Shown here one piece after another: positions 23,601-29,570 of a stretch of DNA of 64,000 nucleotides. The notes under the pieces are model-generated. The model saw only the letters and a list, made by a program, of their open reading frames with translations, searched no databases and had not been told where the DNA came from. The translations under genes were made by a program, and so were the position numbers. The first letter of the stretch is position 1. Each line of letters begins with the position of its first letter. This stretch comes from Rugalucina vietnamica (taxonomy: Eukaryota > Mollusca > Bivalvia > Lucinida > Lucinidae), in the NCBI GenBank assembly GCA_964017185.1, contig OZ024882.1:40335988-40399987 (forward strand), in the 5' to 3' direction.

Positions 23601-25109
23601 TAAACATCATTTCAAACAGCAGAGTTTGATTTTCACAATGTTTAGTAACTGTTGAAAATTATTTTAGTTATGATTGGGAATTTTTTTCTCCAAATTGGGG
23701 AAAAAAGTCACCTAATTTCCATTGGGAATGGGGCCTTATTTCGGCCCCTGAGACACCCAAAAAAAATCCCTGATGTTTAAACAAACCTTTTCTCGAAATT
23801 CGAAAACGCATCCGCGTTAACTATGATCCGTGTGTATTCGGACTCCCTCGGCCAAACCGATTATTTCCCTTGTTCGTTCGGTTGGGTATGAAAGCCCCAT
23901 CCGAGCTGTATATAAGACGGTACCGCAAAACAGACCGGAATATAGCGTCGCGCCCGGAAAAATGATCAACAACGATCGATATTACCTATTTTATTGTTCA
24001 CTTGTTCGCCGCTTTAAATCTTGCACTTCTTTCTGGGCCTGACATTTCCAGGGCTATCTATCTATCTTCTGATACTGAGTCGATCAATTTCTGATCATCA
24101 CCTCAGGTGTGGGGTGGGTGGCTAAATTTAGAATTTAGTCAAGGGAAAATTAAACATTTGGGGTGGACCAATGACTCAGCCCAAATGCAGAGAAAAAAGC
24201 CAAAATAGGTTCCTGAAAACAGGAAGCGTCACGAACGTGCGCATGCGCACCCACACCCAGGGCAAACCATATTCCCGGACGATTCACGGAAACATGATGA
24301 AAATTACAGATTCCAGGAATTTTCATGACCGGGAACACCATTTTACTAATTCCCGGACCTTTCCCGAATTCCCGGTAGCGTGGGAACCCTGTGTGTAACA
24401 TTTTGTAACGGGATAGCCTCCCTTGGAAATATTCAAATTTCAAACTCAAGACTTTGTGAATCGAGTAAGTGTTGGGTATATAGCGCAGTAAACTACCCTT
24501 GGTGGATGAGCATGCTTTTCCACCGACGGGGTTTTCTGTGGCTTTGGCTCGGCTGTATGTTACATTTGGTGGCAGCGGTGGGATAATGACAACTGCCAGA
24601 ACGGAGTTGCCTTACCCATGTAATTCCTAGGCCAAGACTCGGGGCGAGTCTTCTCGGAGGGGGAAGTAATGTAACGGGATAGCCTCCCTTGGAAATATGC
24701 AAATTTCAAACTCAAGACTTTGTGAATCCAGTAAGTGTTGGGTATATAGCGCAGTAAACCACCCTTGGTGGATGAGCATGCTTTTCCACCGACGGGGTTT
24801 CTGTGGCTTGGCACGGCTGTACGTTACAAAAATATGCACATTTTGACAAGCAACTTTGACAATGTTGTTATAATTCTGACTGTTATCCCCCACCCTCCAC
24901 CAGGGGTGGGGGCTATGGATACATATAGCCAGTGCATAAAACATACACACAAAGGCATTACACAACAGTGCAAATTTATTGCAGTGCATATTTTTTTCTG
25001 CTTTTTAGCACACACAAAAAAAAACAAATCTAACTTGGAATTCCTTGACCGTCTCGCTTAAACAAGGGTATCGTTCGCTGATCCAGCGGTAAAACTTTGG
25101 AACACCCAT
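586..25109 (-). CDS. XRN1: 5'-3' exoribonuclease 1, 5' half of gene (20 coding exons)
   Basis: Minus-strand join of 25035-25109, 22965-23096, 22279-22379, 21544-21641, 15612-15721, 14971-15081, 14582-14670, 14167-14254, 13420-13591, 13005-13072, 10626-10748, 8194-8305, 7341-7461, 3296-3385, 2869-3025, 2364-2483, 1859-2028, 1372-1498, 986-1075 and 586-689 (2258 nt, 752 codons plus 2 nt). Every junction is AG/GT with matching phase. The product is the family's 5' half; animal XRN1 is about 1700 residues. Known role: cytoplasmic, processive degradation of decapped 5'-monophosphate RNA, in P-bodies. Visible active-site acids: D35 (NLYLDMNG), D86 ([11 protein letters not shown]), E176 and E178 (TPGEGEHK), D206 and D208 (GLDADL), D295 ([12 protein letters not shown]). 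An acidic linker covers about residues 400-450. The start is the canonical [11 protein letters not shown]. No frame lesion was found; the C-terminus lies outside the window. Confidence 0.96.
986..1075 (-). CDS. XRN1: XRN1 coding exon 19
   Basis: Thirty codons, phase 0 at both ends: [20 protein letters not shown] then [10 protein letters not shown]. It matches the VQVFQQSSRGENMML segment of animal XRN1. Confidence 0.9.
1372..1498 (-). CDS. XRN1: XRN1 coding exon 18
   Basis: This 127-nt exon reads [20 protein letters not shown] and ends [13 protein letters not shown], matching the [10 protein letters not shown] motif that opens the beta-rich domains. It ends in phase 0. Confidence 0.94.
1859..2028 (-). 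CDS. XRN1: XRN1 coding exon 17
   Basis: This 170-nt exon reads [20 protein letters not shown] then [14 protein letters not shown] and ends [10 protein letters not shown] (split codon). It matches the family segment after IPFIDE. Confidence 0.93.
2364..2483 (-). CDS. XRN1: XRN1 coding exon 16
   Basis: Forty codons, phase 0 at both ends: [20 protein letters not shown] then [20 protein letters not shown]. It matches the DLNGK...WE.VVLIPF motif. Confidence 0.95.
2869..3025 (-). CDS. XRN1: XRN1 coding exon 15
   Basis: This 157-nt exon reads [16 protein letters not shown] through [20 protein letters not shown], strongly matching the YPYHYAP...KPFKPFEQL motif of XRN1. It ends in phase 0. Confidence 0.96.
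3296..3385 (-). CDS. XRN1: XRN1 coding exon 14
   Basis: Ninety nucleotides reading [20 protein letters not shown] then [10 protein letters not shown], the Trp-rich motif of the family. It is split two bases into the last Trp codon. Confidence 0.95.
4740..5130. repeat. Internal tandem duplication with CCTCA/CCTAC microsatellites
   Basis: Two copies of about 187 bp start at CACAGATGAATATG near 4756 and 4939. Each ends in a CACCT run followed by a TACC run. They lie in the centre of the foldback element. Confidence 0.8.
5138..5228. repeat. (TATC)n microsatellite
   Basis: About 22 uninterrupted tetranucleotide units, directly beside the right minisatellite arm of the foldback element. Confidence 0.95.
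6331..6472. mobile_element. 142-bp hairpin MITE
   Basis: A near-perfect inverted repeat: GGAATGAATT through CACTCACAAACT pairs with AGTTTGTGAGTG through AATTCATTCC. Arms are about 63 bp around a 15-bp AT-rich loop. It is 98 bp right of the Harbinger-like element in XRN1 intron 13. No family assigned. Confidence 0.75.
6990..7293. mobile_element. Hairpin family A, copy 1
   Basis: The core at 7157-7210 is a perfect 22-bp inverted repeat (TCAAAACATAGATTGTGGGT...) around an 8-10-bp loop. On its right is the family flank AGGTATACCCCTGCATACCC followed by AGTGGGGTT. It ends about 50 bp before the XRN1 exon 13 donor. Other copies are at 22.66, 27.93, 34.06 and 51.93 kb. Confidence 0.75.
7341..7461 (-). 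CDS. XRN1: XRN1 coding exon 13
   Basis: This 121-nt exon continues the acidic linker ([20 protein letters not shown]) and enters the conserved [14 protein letters not shown] motif. It ends two bases into a Pro codon before a GTAAGT donor. The next intron is 4.0 kb. Confidence 0.94.
7520..7690 (-). mobile_element. tRNA-derived SINE, copy 1
   Basis: On the minus strand a tRNA-like head has a good Pol III B box (GGTTCGATCCC). It is followed by CCGTCTCCATATGACCTTAG and a tail GTTAAATCCCAATCAACC. Similar sequences lie at 19,365-19,552 and 41,084-41,235. It is in XRN1 intron 12. Confidence 0.7.
8083..8170. repeat. T/TTG/TG-rich tract ending in G16
   Basis: Poly-T, TTG units, GT dinucleotides and a run of 16 G (8155-8170). 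On the XRN1 strand this is C16 followed by CA repeats, beginning 24 nt after the exon 12 donor site. Confidence 0.9.
8194..8305 (-). CDS. XRN1: XRN1 coding exon 12 (acidic linker)
   Basis: This 112-nt exon encodes [20 protein letters not shown] and then a run of Asp, Glu and Ile. Sequence identity is weak because the linker is variable, but phases match both neighbours. The donor is GTATTAG, a weak site, and a CA/C16 tract begins 24 nt downstream. Confidence 0.85.
8406..8505. mobile_element. Palindromic MITE family B, copy 1 (truncated)
   Basis: Contains the family core GATCAGCTTCGCAGTTACTG palindrome and the right-hand flank ending CTCATGCGGTGGCTC; the left half is missing. It is in XRN1 intron 11, next to the pearl-like array. 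Confidence 0.75.
8560..10520 (+). repeat. Pearl-like element, copy 1 (455-bp units)
   Basis: It opens with the palindrome GGACCAATGGTCC (8564) and ACGCTCACCTGAG. About four tandem units of 452-459 bp follow (anchors at 8832, 9284, 9743, 10197), then a GGAC/GACG microsatellite (10443-10465). It closes with a hairpin GCTCACC...GGTGAGC followed by CTAA. Core units plus an ACGG-type microsatellite is the architecture of oyster pearl/CvA elements, thought to be Helitron-related. Open frames inside are repeat read-through, not genes. It fills most of XRN1 intron 11. Confidence 0.75.
10626..10748 (-). CDS. XRN1: XRN1 coding exon 11
   Basis: Forty-one codons, phase 0 at both ends: [20 protein letters not shown] then [16 protein letters not shown]. 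It matches the family's F...F.DLKW helix and the charged region after it. It is flanked by 2.2-2.3-kb introns rich in transposons. Confidence 0.92.
10797..11032. mobile_element. Palindromic MITE family B, copy 2
   Basis: A full-length copy of about 235 bp. The ends are inverted (GAGCTGCATCGTGAGAAAAC against GGTTTTCTCGCGTCGCGGCTC). The core palindrome runs AAAGGCGCAGATCAGCTTCG...AGCGCCTTT. It is in XRN1 intron 10, just upstream of exon 11. Confidence 0.8.
11033..11600. other. XRN1 intron 10 segment, nothing recognised
   Basis: Only short direct repeats (GACATGCATTGACATGCATTG near 11,235) and AT-rich sequence were seen. No open frame with protein character and no element ends. Confidence 0.5.
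11601..12678. mobile_element. hAT-like element, non-autonomous
   Basis: The ends are inverted CAGGGTTCGCGTTA (11,600) and the reverse complement CAGGGTTTGCGCTAG (12,678). Both sides continue with TGGCGA/GGCGAAA-rich tracts. CAGGG ends suggest hAT. The flanks share only TCATT, so no clean 8-bp duplication is visible. It contains the transposase-like fragment at 12,363-12,599. Confidence 0.6.
12363..12599 (+). pseudogene. Truncated zinc-finger (ZNF862/hAT-like) N-terminal fragment
   Basis: A 78-codon frame starts [20 protein letters not shown] and contains [20 protein letters not shown] then FCG. The W..GNPWL.Y......MFC pattern resembles the zinc-finger start of ZNF862/C17orf113-type proteins, which derive from hAT transposons. 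Only the first zinc-ligand Cys remains before the frame diverges, so this is a truncated remnant. Assignment is from memory of the motif and moderate. Confidence 0.45.
12679..12775. repeat. Dispersed repeat G, copy 1
   Basis: TTAGATTCATTTTCTAACCA and the following TTTGGATAATACTAGTCTTT recur inverted at 26,392-26,475 and 47,845-47,920. It directly abuts the right end of the hAT-like element. Function unknown. Confidence 0.55.
13005..13072 (-). CDS. XRN1: XRN1 coding exon 10
   Basis: This 68-nt exon reads [20 protein letters not shown] and ends LSK in phase 0. It matches the GYINE..HLNL segment of the family. Confidence 0.93.
13420..13591 (-). CDS. XRN1: XRN1 coding exon 9 (GNDFIPH motif)
   Basis: This 172-nt exon encodes [17 protein letters not shown], then [20 protein letters not shown], through SILPSCGG. 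It is the longest and best conserved exon here, supplies the last catalytic Asp and ends one base into a Gly codon. Confidence 0.96.
13735..13815 (+). mobile_element. tRNA-like SINE head with Pol III boxes
   Basis: TAGTGTAATGGATAGCG resembles an A box and GGTTCGAAACCCGG contains a perfect B box, separated by tRNA-like spacing. The anticodon-loop position reads TTAGCAA, but the acceptor and anticodon stems do not pair well. A SINE head or decayed tRNA gene is therefore more likely than a working tRNA. Located in XRN1 intron 8. Confidence 0.55.
14167..14254 (-). CDS. XRN1: XRN1 coding exon 8
   Basis: This 88-nt exon completes the Arg codon and reads [20 protein letters not shown] up to FAALK, phase 0 at its end. 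It matches the family segment before the GNDFIPH motif. Confidence 0.94.
14458..14535. mobile_element. Palindromic MITE family B, fragment
   Basis: TTCTGTGACTGTAAAGCCTG, TTTGTGTCGGACCAGGTC and TTGCTTTTCTCATG match the right flank of full family B copies. The core palindrome is absent. XRN1 intron 7. Confidence 0.6.
14582..14670 (-). CDS. XRN1: XRN1 coding exon 7
   Basis: This 89-nt exon reads [20 protein letters not shown] then FGGRKDKNK and ends two bases into an Arg codon. It matches the conserved strand that follows the catalytic DAD motif. Confidence 0.93.
14971..15081 (-). CDS. XRN1: XRN1 coding exon 6 (catalytic acids)
   Basis: Thirty-seven codons, phase 0 at both ends, holding E176 and E178 in [14 protein letters not shown] and D206 and D208 in CLYGLDADL. 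The donor is a consensus GTAAGT. Confidence 0.95.
15082..15611. other. XRN1 intron 5, nothing recognised
   Basis: AT-rich intronic sequence. A short weak frame at 15,316-15,516 on the minus strand has no recognisable motif. No repeat ends were found. Confidence 0.5.
15612..15721 (-). CDS. XRN1: XRN1 coding exon 5
   Basis: This exon is 110 nt, starts with the last two bases of the split Gly codon and reads [15 protein letters not shown] through VRVYLSGHE. It ends in phase 0 directly before the catalytic TPGEGEHK segment of exon 6. Confidence 0.95.
15722..16620. other. XRN1 intron 4, right-hand part, nothing recognised
   Basis: Moderate GC with several CG-containing words (ACGCGACGTGGG near 15,900). 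Overlapping frames on both strands at 16,177-16,504 lack any protein signature. No element boundaries were seen. Confidence 0.45.
16622..16882. mobile_element. Palindromic MITE family B, copy 3
   Basis: Full copy with ends GCCGCATCGAGAGAAAACC and GGTTTTCGCGCGTCGCAGCTC. Unlike other copies, the core arm ATCAGCTTCGCAGT is duplicated on the left (16,681-16,715). XRN1 intron 4. Confidence 0.8.
16996..17296. mobile_element. GC-rich MITE family E, copy 1
   Basis: The ends are inverted: ATGCACCAGTCATTTATATC at the left and the reverse complement of AAATGGCTGGTGCAT at the right. The interior is GC-rich (GGGGCCGGGGAATTGCGGGG, AGCCCGGCA). It matches 60,012-60,477. XRN1 intron 4. Confidence 0.75.
17606..17632. 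repeat. Poly-T tract
   Basis: A run of about 27 T. On the XRN1 strand it is poly-A; it could be a retroelement tail, but no element body is recognisable beside it. Confidence 0.9.
17850..18000. repeat. Dispersed repeat I, copy 1
   Basis: Contains TTTTTTCCCGCCTCGG, CTGATTGCGCCTATTCCTGA and TCGTTGCCTACTCGTACC. Close copies lie at 49,420-49,560 and (shorter) 58,920-58,975, the latter just beside a decayed FREP exon. Type unknown. Confidence 0.65.
18020..18135. repeat. Dispersed repeat J (two copies)
   Basis: ATCATGTCGGGGCGTTGCCT through ACCCAAAAAGGGCTTTAAAT recurs at 18,757-18,865 (GTCATGTCGGGATGTTGCC...). The pair is in direct orientation within XRN1 intron 4. Confidence 0.65.
18290..18432 (-). 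mobile_element. Possible SINE-like fragment
   Basis: On the minus strand a B-box-like GGTTTCAAACCCGGGCTC follows an A-box-like tract. The 3' part does not match the other SINE copies, so the assignment is weak. Confidence 0.35.
18680..18735. repeat. T-rich low-complexity tract
   Basis: Runs of T broken by single G or GTTTG. A hydrophobic frame across it is a composition artefact. Confidence 0.85.
19365..19552 (+). mobile_element. tRNA-derived SINE, copy 2
   Basis: A head with AGTTCGATTCC (B box) is followed by GGGTCCCGTCTCCATATGAC and CATTGAGTGGAATGTAAAAC. This shares its 3' half with the copies at 7.5 and 41.1 kb. XRN1 intron 4. Confidence 0.65.
19553..21060. other. XRN1 intron 4 segment with one unrecognised ORF
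   Basis: A 153-codon minus-strand frame at 20,092-20,553 (start [20 protein letters not shown], Lys-rich run near the end) has no domain I recognise and no conserved neighbour. It may be chance or a decayed element. Nothing else stands out apart from a poly-T tract at 20,139-20,152. Confidence 0.4.
21061..21297. mobile_element. Palindromic MITE family B, copy 4
   Basis: Full copy with ends ATGAGCCGCGCCATGAGAAA and TTTTCTCGTGACGCGGTTCAT. The core palindrome is ATCAGCTTCGCAGTAACTGC...GCTGATCAGC. It lies 247 bp from XRN1 exon 4, in intron 4. Confidence 0.8.
21544..21641 (-). CDS. XRN1: XRN1 coding exon 4
   Basis: This exon is 98 nt, completes the split Arg codon and encodes [20 protein letters not shown] up to SNCITPG. 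It ends one base into a Gly codon. The following intron is 5.9 kb, the longest in the window. Confidence 0.94.
21701..21930. mobile_element. Palindromic MITE family B, copy 5
   Basis: Ends ATGAGCCGCCTCATGGGAAA and TTTTCCCACGAAGTGGCTCA. The core palindrome is shorter than in other copies because one arm has lost bases (CAGCTTTGCGGTGCTGATCAG). It is in XRN1 intron 3, close to exon 4. Confidence 0.8.
22279..22379 (-). CDS. XRN1: XRN1 coding exon 3
   Basis: This exon is 101 nt and encodes [18 protein letters not shown] and then [16 protein letters not shown], including D86 and the basic 5'-phosphate-binding segment. It ends two bases into the Arg codon that exon 4 completes. Confidence 0.95.
22660..22945. 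mobile_element. Hairpin family A, copy 2
   Basis: The ends pair CATCACGAAAACATGTCCGT with the reverse complement CATTATGAAAACACGCCCAT. The core palindrome at 22,765-22,842 is AAAACATAGATTGTGGGTAC with an extra inner stem (GTTAGAACCGCCT...AGGCAGTTCTAAC). It ends 20 bp from the XRN1 exon 2 donor. Confidence 0.85.
22965..23096 (-). CDS. XRN1: XRN1 coding exon 2
   Basis: Forty-four codons, phase 0 at both ends. It contains [11 protein letters not shown] with metal-binding D35. The acceptor follows a TTTTCAG tract and the donor is GTGAGC. Intron 1 upstream is 1.9 kb and full of transposons. Confidence 0.95.
23192..24395. mobile_element. hAT-like element, 1.2 kb
   Basis: The ends are inverted CAGGGTACCCACGCTTTTG and the reverse complement CAGGGTTCCCACGCTACCGG. 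Copies of CCAGGACTTTTCCAGG (left) and TTCCCGGACCTTTCCCG (right) make imperfect subterminal repeats. Flanks resemble each other (TGTTATAA and TGTGTAAC) but do not form an exact duplication. No transposase frame. XRN1 intron 1. Confidence 0.65.
24404..24828 (+). mobile_element. TRIM: miniature LTR retroelement
   Basis: Two direct repeats of 161 and 159 bp (24,404-24,564 and 24,670-24,828) begin TGTAACGGGATAGCC and end GTTACA. They flank only 105 bp. That spacer opens with TTTGGTGGCAGCGGTGGGAT, placed like a primer-binding site, and closes with the purine tract GGAGGGGGAAGTAA directly before the right repeat. There is no coding capacity. A target duplication is not visible. It lies in XRN1 intron 1, about 200 bp from exon 1. 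Confidence 0.8.
25035..25109 (-). CDS. XRN1: XRN1 coding exon 1
   Basis: Twenty-five codons opening [16 protein letters not shown], the near-invariant N-terminus of the family. The exon ends exactly after a Gln codon (phase 0) at a GT donor. It was found by searching the minus strand for the expected start, because it is too short to stand out as an open frame. Confidence 0.95.
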
Positions 25110-25320
25110 GTTTCTGTTTTAATTTGACGGCTAAATTATGCTTTCTTGTTTGTTTCTTTTAAGTTGTCAACTTTCAGTTCATTTTCGAACTTTCGGCTTT
25201 GAATCTCGCAAGTTCTCGCGGGATTTCAATGCAACAGACGCTTGCAATAAAGTAAACCGTATTGTCCTCTATCTTGTCTTGACTTTTTATAGATTCTGCC
25301 AATGAAGGTACACCTCCAGT
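25110..25320 (-). promoter_or_regulatory. Probable XRN1 5' UTR and TATA-less promoter
   Basis: No TATA box is obvious. Positions 25214-25223 hold TCTCGCGGGA and 25204-25210 hold TCTCGCA, both close to the TCTCGCGAGA core element known from TATA-less housekeeping promoters. The element lies about 105 bp upstream of the start codon. The transcription start is not visible; this is inference from motif and position. Confidence 0.4.
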
Positions 25321-25324
25321 AGGG

Positions 25325-25715
<391 letters not shown>

Positions 25716-25999
25716 CTGCAGCACACTCTTTCGAGTATTATGTGCAGTTGCGCTGTCAGTGCAAGAATAAAACAAAGATTTAGGAGATAAAAAGTGCAAA
25801 AGTGAGACTTGATAAAAGATAAAAAGTGATAGTGAAGAAGATGTGAGAGTAAAAGATGTTTAAAACAGTGAATGAAATTTAAGGTGACAAGTGATTGATC
25901 TTAAAGACTCCATTTCAGGAGTCAAGATCTTTCAATAGGACAACCTCAAAAGGAAGTCTGTTCCAGAGTACTGTCTGTTCCCCCTGGTGTGGTATTGTC

Positions 26000-27543
26000 A
26001 GTTTGACGTTTCACCAGTAATTAAACTATTCTGATTCTGACTATTGAATGCTGGTAATAACTGACAGGTGTATGAATCTGCCTAAACGCAAGAGGGTGCA
26101 TGTGACGAGTGTATCTCATGGGTCTCTCAAAGTATGTTGGTAGTTCTATTGCTACGTAGTCATGTATAATCTTGTACAATAGTATTATTCGGGCTTCAAT
26201 TCGTCGATTTGCAAGGAATCTCCAGCCAAGCTCACACAACATGTCAGTAACACTTTCATAGGAGGAGAAATTGTATTTTACCCATCTAGCTGCTCTTCTC
26301 TGAATCATTTCAATTTTCTTAATGCTTTCTTTAGTGTGTGTGTGGGGGGAGGGGCAAACAGGGGAAGCATATTCGACCTGGGGACGTACTAAAGACTAGT
26401 ATAGTCTTATCAAAATGGGTCCAAATATATTAAACATTGGTTAGAAAATGAATCTAAACCGATAATAATTTTCTAATTTCTCAGAAAAGCTAGATTCTAG
26501 CAAATGTGAAAGTAAAAATAGTGAAGAATATACTTAGACCCGAGTTGTTTTTAGTAATATGGAGTACTTGACACTTTCCTAAATTGAACTTCATGTCCCA
26601 GGTTCATTCCCATTCCTGCAAGGTATCTAGGTCTGCTTGGAGTATTTTTGCTTTTTCTAGAGAGTTCACTGTTAGGTAGACAGCGGTATCGTCGGCAAAC
26701 AACATTACCTGTGACTGGATATTGTGTGGCAAGTCGTTAATGTAGAGCAGGAAGAGGCGAGGCCCAAGCACAGAACCCTGTGGCACACAAGATCACAGGG
26801 ATCTCTGATGAGCCCCTCCCCCTCCAGGGGTTCGACCCAAAAGGAACGCATCGATTCAGTTAAGTGTTTTTCATTTGACGCCATGCTGAGACAGTTTGAA
26901 CATTAATTCTTGCATAGATATCTATGCGCATAGCTGTTTGAAGCCGTTTTTGATTGGTCGAAAGCCGTGTTCAAACCGCAAAACCCATGATCAAATCATG
27001 AAATTCACGTGCCGTTTGAACATGGGTTTTGGCCGACGTCATTGGTCAAAGTGACGTGACGTCATGTATTTCATAGAAACAAAATGGCCGACGTTGAAGA
27101 AGCTCCGCGGTTTTCGGTGCGTTTTTACGTTGTTAATGTTATTTTCAAGAGATTTTAAGTGGATTGGAGTGAAAATGCAAGAATAGCGATCAACCATGGT
27201 TGGTTTCAGTGTTCAAACATTCGCTGGATCACTCGGAAGGTGTTTGAACACGCGGCCTGCGGCCTTGTGTTCAAACACCTTCCTCGTGATCCATCGAATG
27301 TTTGAACACTGAAAACCATGGTTGATCCCTATATTTAAGGTGATTTACCTTGTCAAAGGCTTTACTGAAGTCTAGAAGAATAAGACCCACTTGATTAAAG
27401 TGAATGAGTTGCCTACCTAGGTCTTGGACTAGCTGTATCACCTGGGTCTCACATGAACGTTTTTGTTTAAATCTGTGTTGTATATATAAAATATTACGTT
27501 TGTTTAAATGTGCAGCGAGGTTAGAGGCAATTATATGTTCCAT
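26000..27543 (-). pseudogene. LINE (jockey/CR1-type) reverse transcriptase fragment 1
   Basis: Pieces of one retrotransposon ORF in order on the minus strand: FSKAFDKVNH near 27,360-27,400; then PQGSVLGP...[11 protein letters not shown] at 26,604-26,786, holding the catalytic FADD; a stop where a Met is expected (26,600); VEYASPV and MIQRRAARWV through the C-terminus at 26,021-26,395. The frame is broken by an insertion (about 26,785-27,336), by repeat G (26,396-26,480) and by stops, so it is dead. The 3' end shares GTCAGTTTGACGTTTCACCA with 37,259-37,278. Confidence 0.8.
26785..27336. mobile_element. Insertion in LINE 1, with 145-bp terminal hairpin
   Basis: Sequence unlike reverse transcriptase separates the KVNH and PQGSVLGP motifs. 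Its right part (27,185-27,329) is a strong inverted repeat: GATCAACCATGG...GGTGTTTGAACACGCGGCC against GGCCTTGTGTTCAAACACC...CCATGGTTGATC. The left part contains GACGTCATTGG and ACGTGACGTCATG. Exact boundaries are uncertain. Confidence 0.6.
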
Positions 27544-27926
27544 TACTCACCATAAAATGCATGTTATAGATATCGGTCTGTAATTTGAGGGGTCACCTTT
27601 TTAACCTTCTTAAAATTTGCTGCTTGTATTGCGAGCACGAAAATACAGCTTATCACGTTTCCGAACTGATAAGGCGTTTGATCGAGTTATCTATCCATGG
27701 TAAACTATATTGTCTTGGTATTTTTTGGTACTATGATATAAATATTTCAGTAGCCAAGAGAACAGCAAGGGGTCCAGTACAAGAGAACAAATTAAAATGG
27801 AAATTGCAAATGTATTTAGAGAGCATTGAAACAATGTACCATTCCAGGTCTTGGTGTAGTTCTTGAAATCGATAAAAGATGTTATTTTTCTGGCTTCTTC
27901 TGACAAAGAATCCTAAAAGTCAGCTG
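27544..27926. other. Possible upstream part of LINE fragment 1
   Basis: A minus-strand frame at 27,691-27,906 (SFIDFKNYTKTWNGTLFQCS) could be a weak retroelement or unrelated remnant. I cannot place it with confidence. Confidence 0.3.
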
Positions 27927-27928
27927 TC

Positions 27929-28180
27929 TGCATCAGGAAAGCATGTCCATGAAAAGTACACCCATTTTATACTTTTATGTAGTAAAACAGGGGTTTACAG
28001 TCAGGGGTATACCTATTTTTCTTATTTTTTTTTATCCAAAACATAGATTGTGGGCACTCGTTAGAACCGCCTCGGTTTTGAGCAAAAGTGTTAGAAATAT
28101 CATTTTTTTTTTTTTCGATGATTTTTTTATATATCGTGGAAAAAATCTGTACATTGCATATGCAAGTTTTCGTAATGGGA
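27929..28180. mobile_element. Hairpin family A, copy 3 (core half lost)
   Basis: It has the left flank GGAAAGCATGTCCATGAAAA, AACAGGGGTTTACAG and the left core arm AAAACATAGATTGTGGGCAC. The right arm is reduced to GGTTTTGAGCAAAAG, so the hairpin cannot form. The right end is GCAAGTTTTCGTAATG. Confidence 0.75.
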
Positions 28181-28316
28181 ATCTAAAAACTGTTTGTAAA
28201 TCTATCACAATTTCTGAAGAAGAAGAGTCTTTAAAAACATACTTTTAAAATAATTATTCCCATCGCTATAAGAAACCTAAGCGAAAGGCGTCTAATCGAT
28301 GTCAGAAGTGTGATTA

Positions 28317-29325
28317 TCCCAGTCAGCATTGCAATAGGGGACCGCTGACGGCCCGCTAATATTTGCATAGCGGCCCGCTAACTAAATTCTGCAGTGGCCC
28401 ACCGGTGGATGTGCAAAGTAAAAAATTGTCGGCCCGCTGTCGGAAAAACGCTATGTTGCCGCGATGTTGCCCCCATTGTACCGACATGCAAAATATTAAG
28501 AAATTAGAAGTTTATTAATATTAAAAATATCACATAGTTTTGCATTTGGAATCTTCGACAACGAAGAATCTGTGTGTTTTAGGGCATGAATTAAGACATG
28601 CCCATGAACACACAAGATGTACTCAACACCAGAGGCGTTTTTATGAATTAATTACTTTTCCATGTGTGTATATATATAATAAAAATTTATTTCGAAGATG
28701 AAGTGCCATGAGATTGACCGAAACAAGTAATACACTTAGAAAAGTTAAATAATTGATAGTCAGAATCACTCTCTGTTATGAATTATCATTTACATATTTA
28801 TTTAAACACCTTTATTTAAGAACAATGTGTAAAATAATGAAAATTCGATGTTATCGATTTTTGTTGTTTCCCTTTAATAAAGTGGCAGCCGTTGACGGGC
28901 CGACAGCGGGCCCTCTTGTGTTTTTGTTTGTTACATTTTGTGTTACGTTTGTGAAACACTCAATGATCCAGCACTCATTAAATAATTGAGTTATAGTTAT
29001 ATGAGGAAGCAAGGGTTTATCGTTCAAGCATCAGCTTTTTGTAGGGCATTGTCCTATTTCATGCCCCTGGCGGGCCGTCGTTGGGCCGATATGCCAAGGT
29101 GTCGCTGACGGACTGCTCTAAGAGAATGTGAATTTTTTTCAGAGATCAAATAATTTTCTTTCTTTGCCATTTCTACCTAATGTAGAAATGCATTAATGTC
29201 AATTCCTGGCTCTGAGATGTATTTTTGTCAGACAATTTGTTATTTCGGGCCCCTGACGGGCCGTCATGGGGCCGATATGCCCACTTAATGCCGCTGACGG
29301 GCCGATATATACATGCTGGCTGGGA
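28317..29325. mobile_element. Mariner-like non-autonomous element, 1.0 kb
   Basis: Inverted ends TCCCAGTCAGCAT and ATGCTGGCTGGGA are flanked by TA on each side, as in Tc1/mariner elements. Both ends carry repeated motifs (GCTGACGGCCCGC left; CTGACGGGCCG right). No transposase frame survives. Confidence 0.7.
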
Positions 29326-29570
29326 TAAACCTTTGAGAGCTGACGCCTTATATTTACAAAGGAGAAATATTTCATTGGTTAATACTCAAGCACTCGGTCG
29401 GTTCAACAAAACTTCAGTTTTATCACGATTTTATTCAGGGATCAGCCGATAAACAAATCCCTCACCGAATGATCATTCATACTCCTCAAAGAGACAACGT
29501 ACAAAACATATCGCTCTAGGGCCTCTAATTGTGGTCGTTCGTCTCTCACTAACGAGAAAGACCATCATTA
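29326..29570 (-). pseudogene. 3' end of LINE fragment 2 (left of insertion)
   Basis: On the minus strand the frame that stops at the foldback element's right edge resumes here after the TTA duplication: CATCAAAG...AAGAAA, then TAATGATGGTCTTTCTCGTT and a TAG stop. The rest is probable 3' UTR. Confidence 0.5.

Noticed and set aside
24150..25061. Cluster of overlapping ORFs near the TRIM
   Set aside because: Most repeat because the two LTRs repeat; the real coding sequence there is only XRN1 exon 1.
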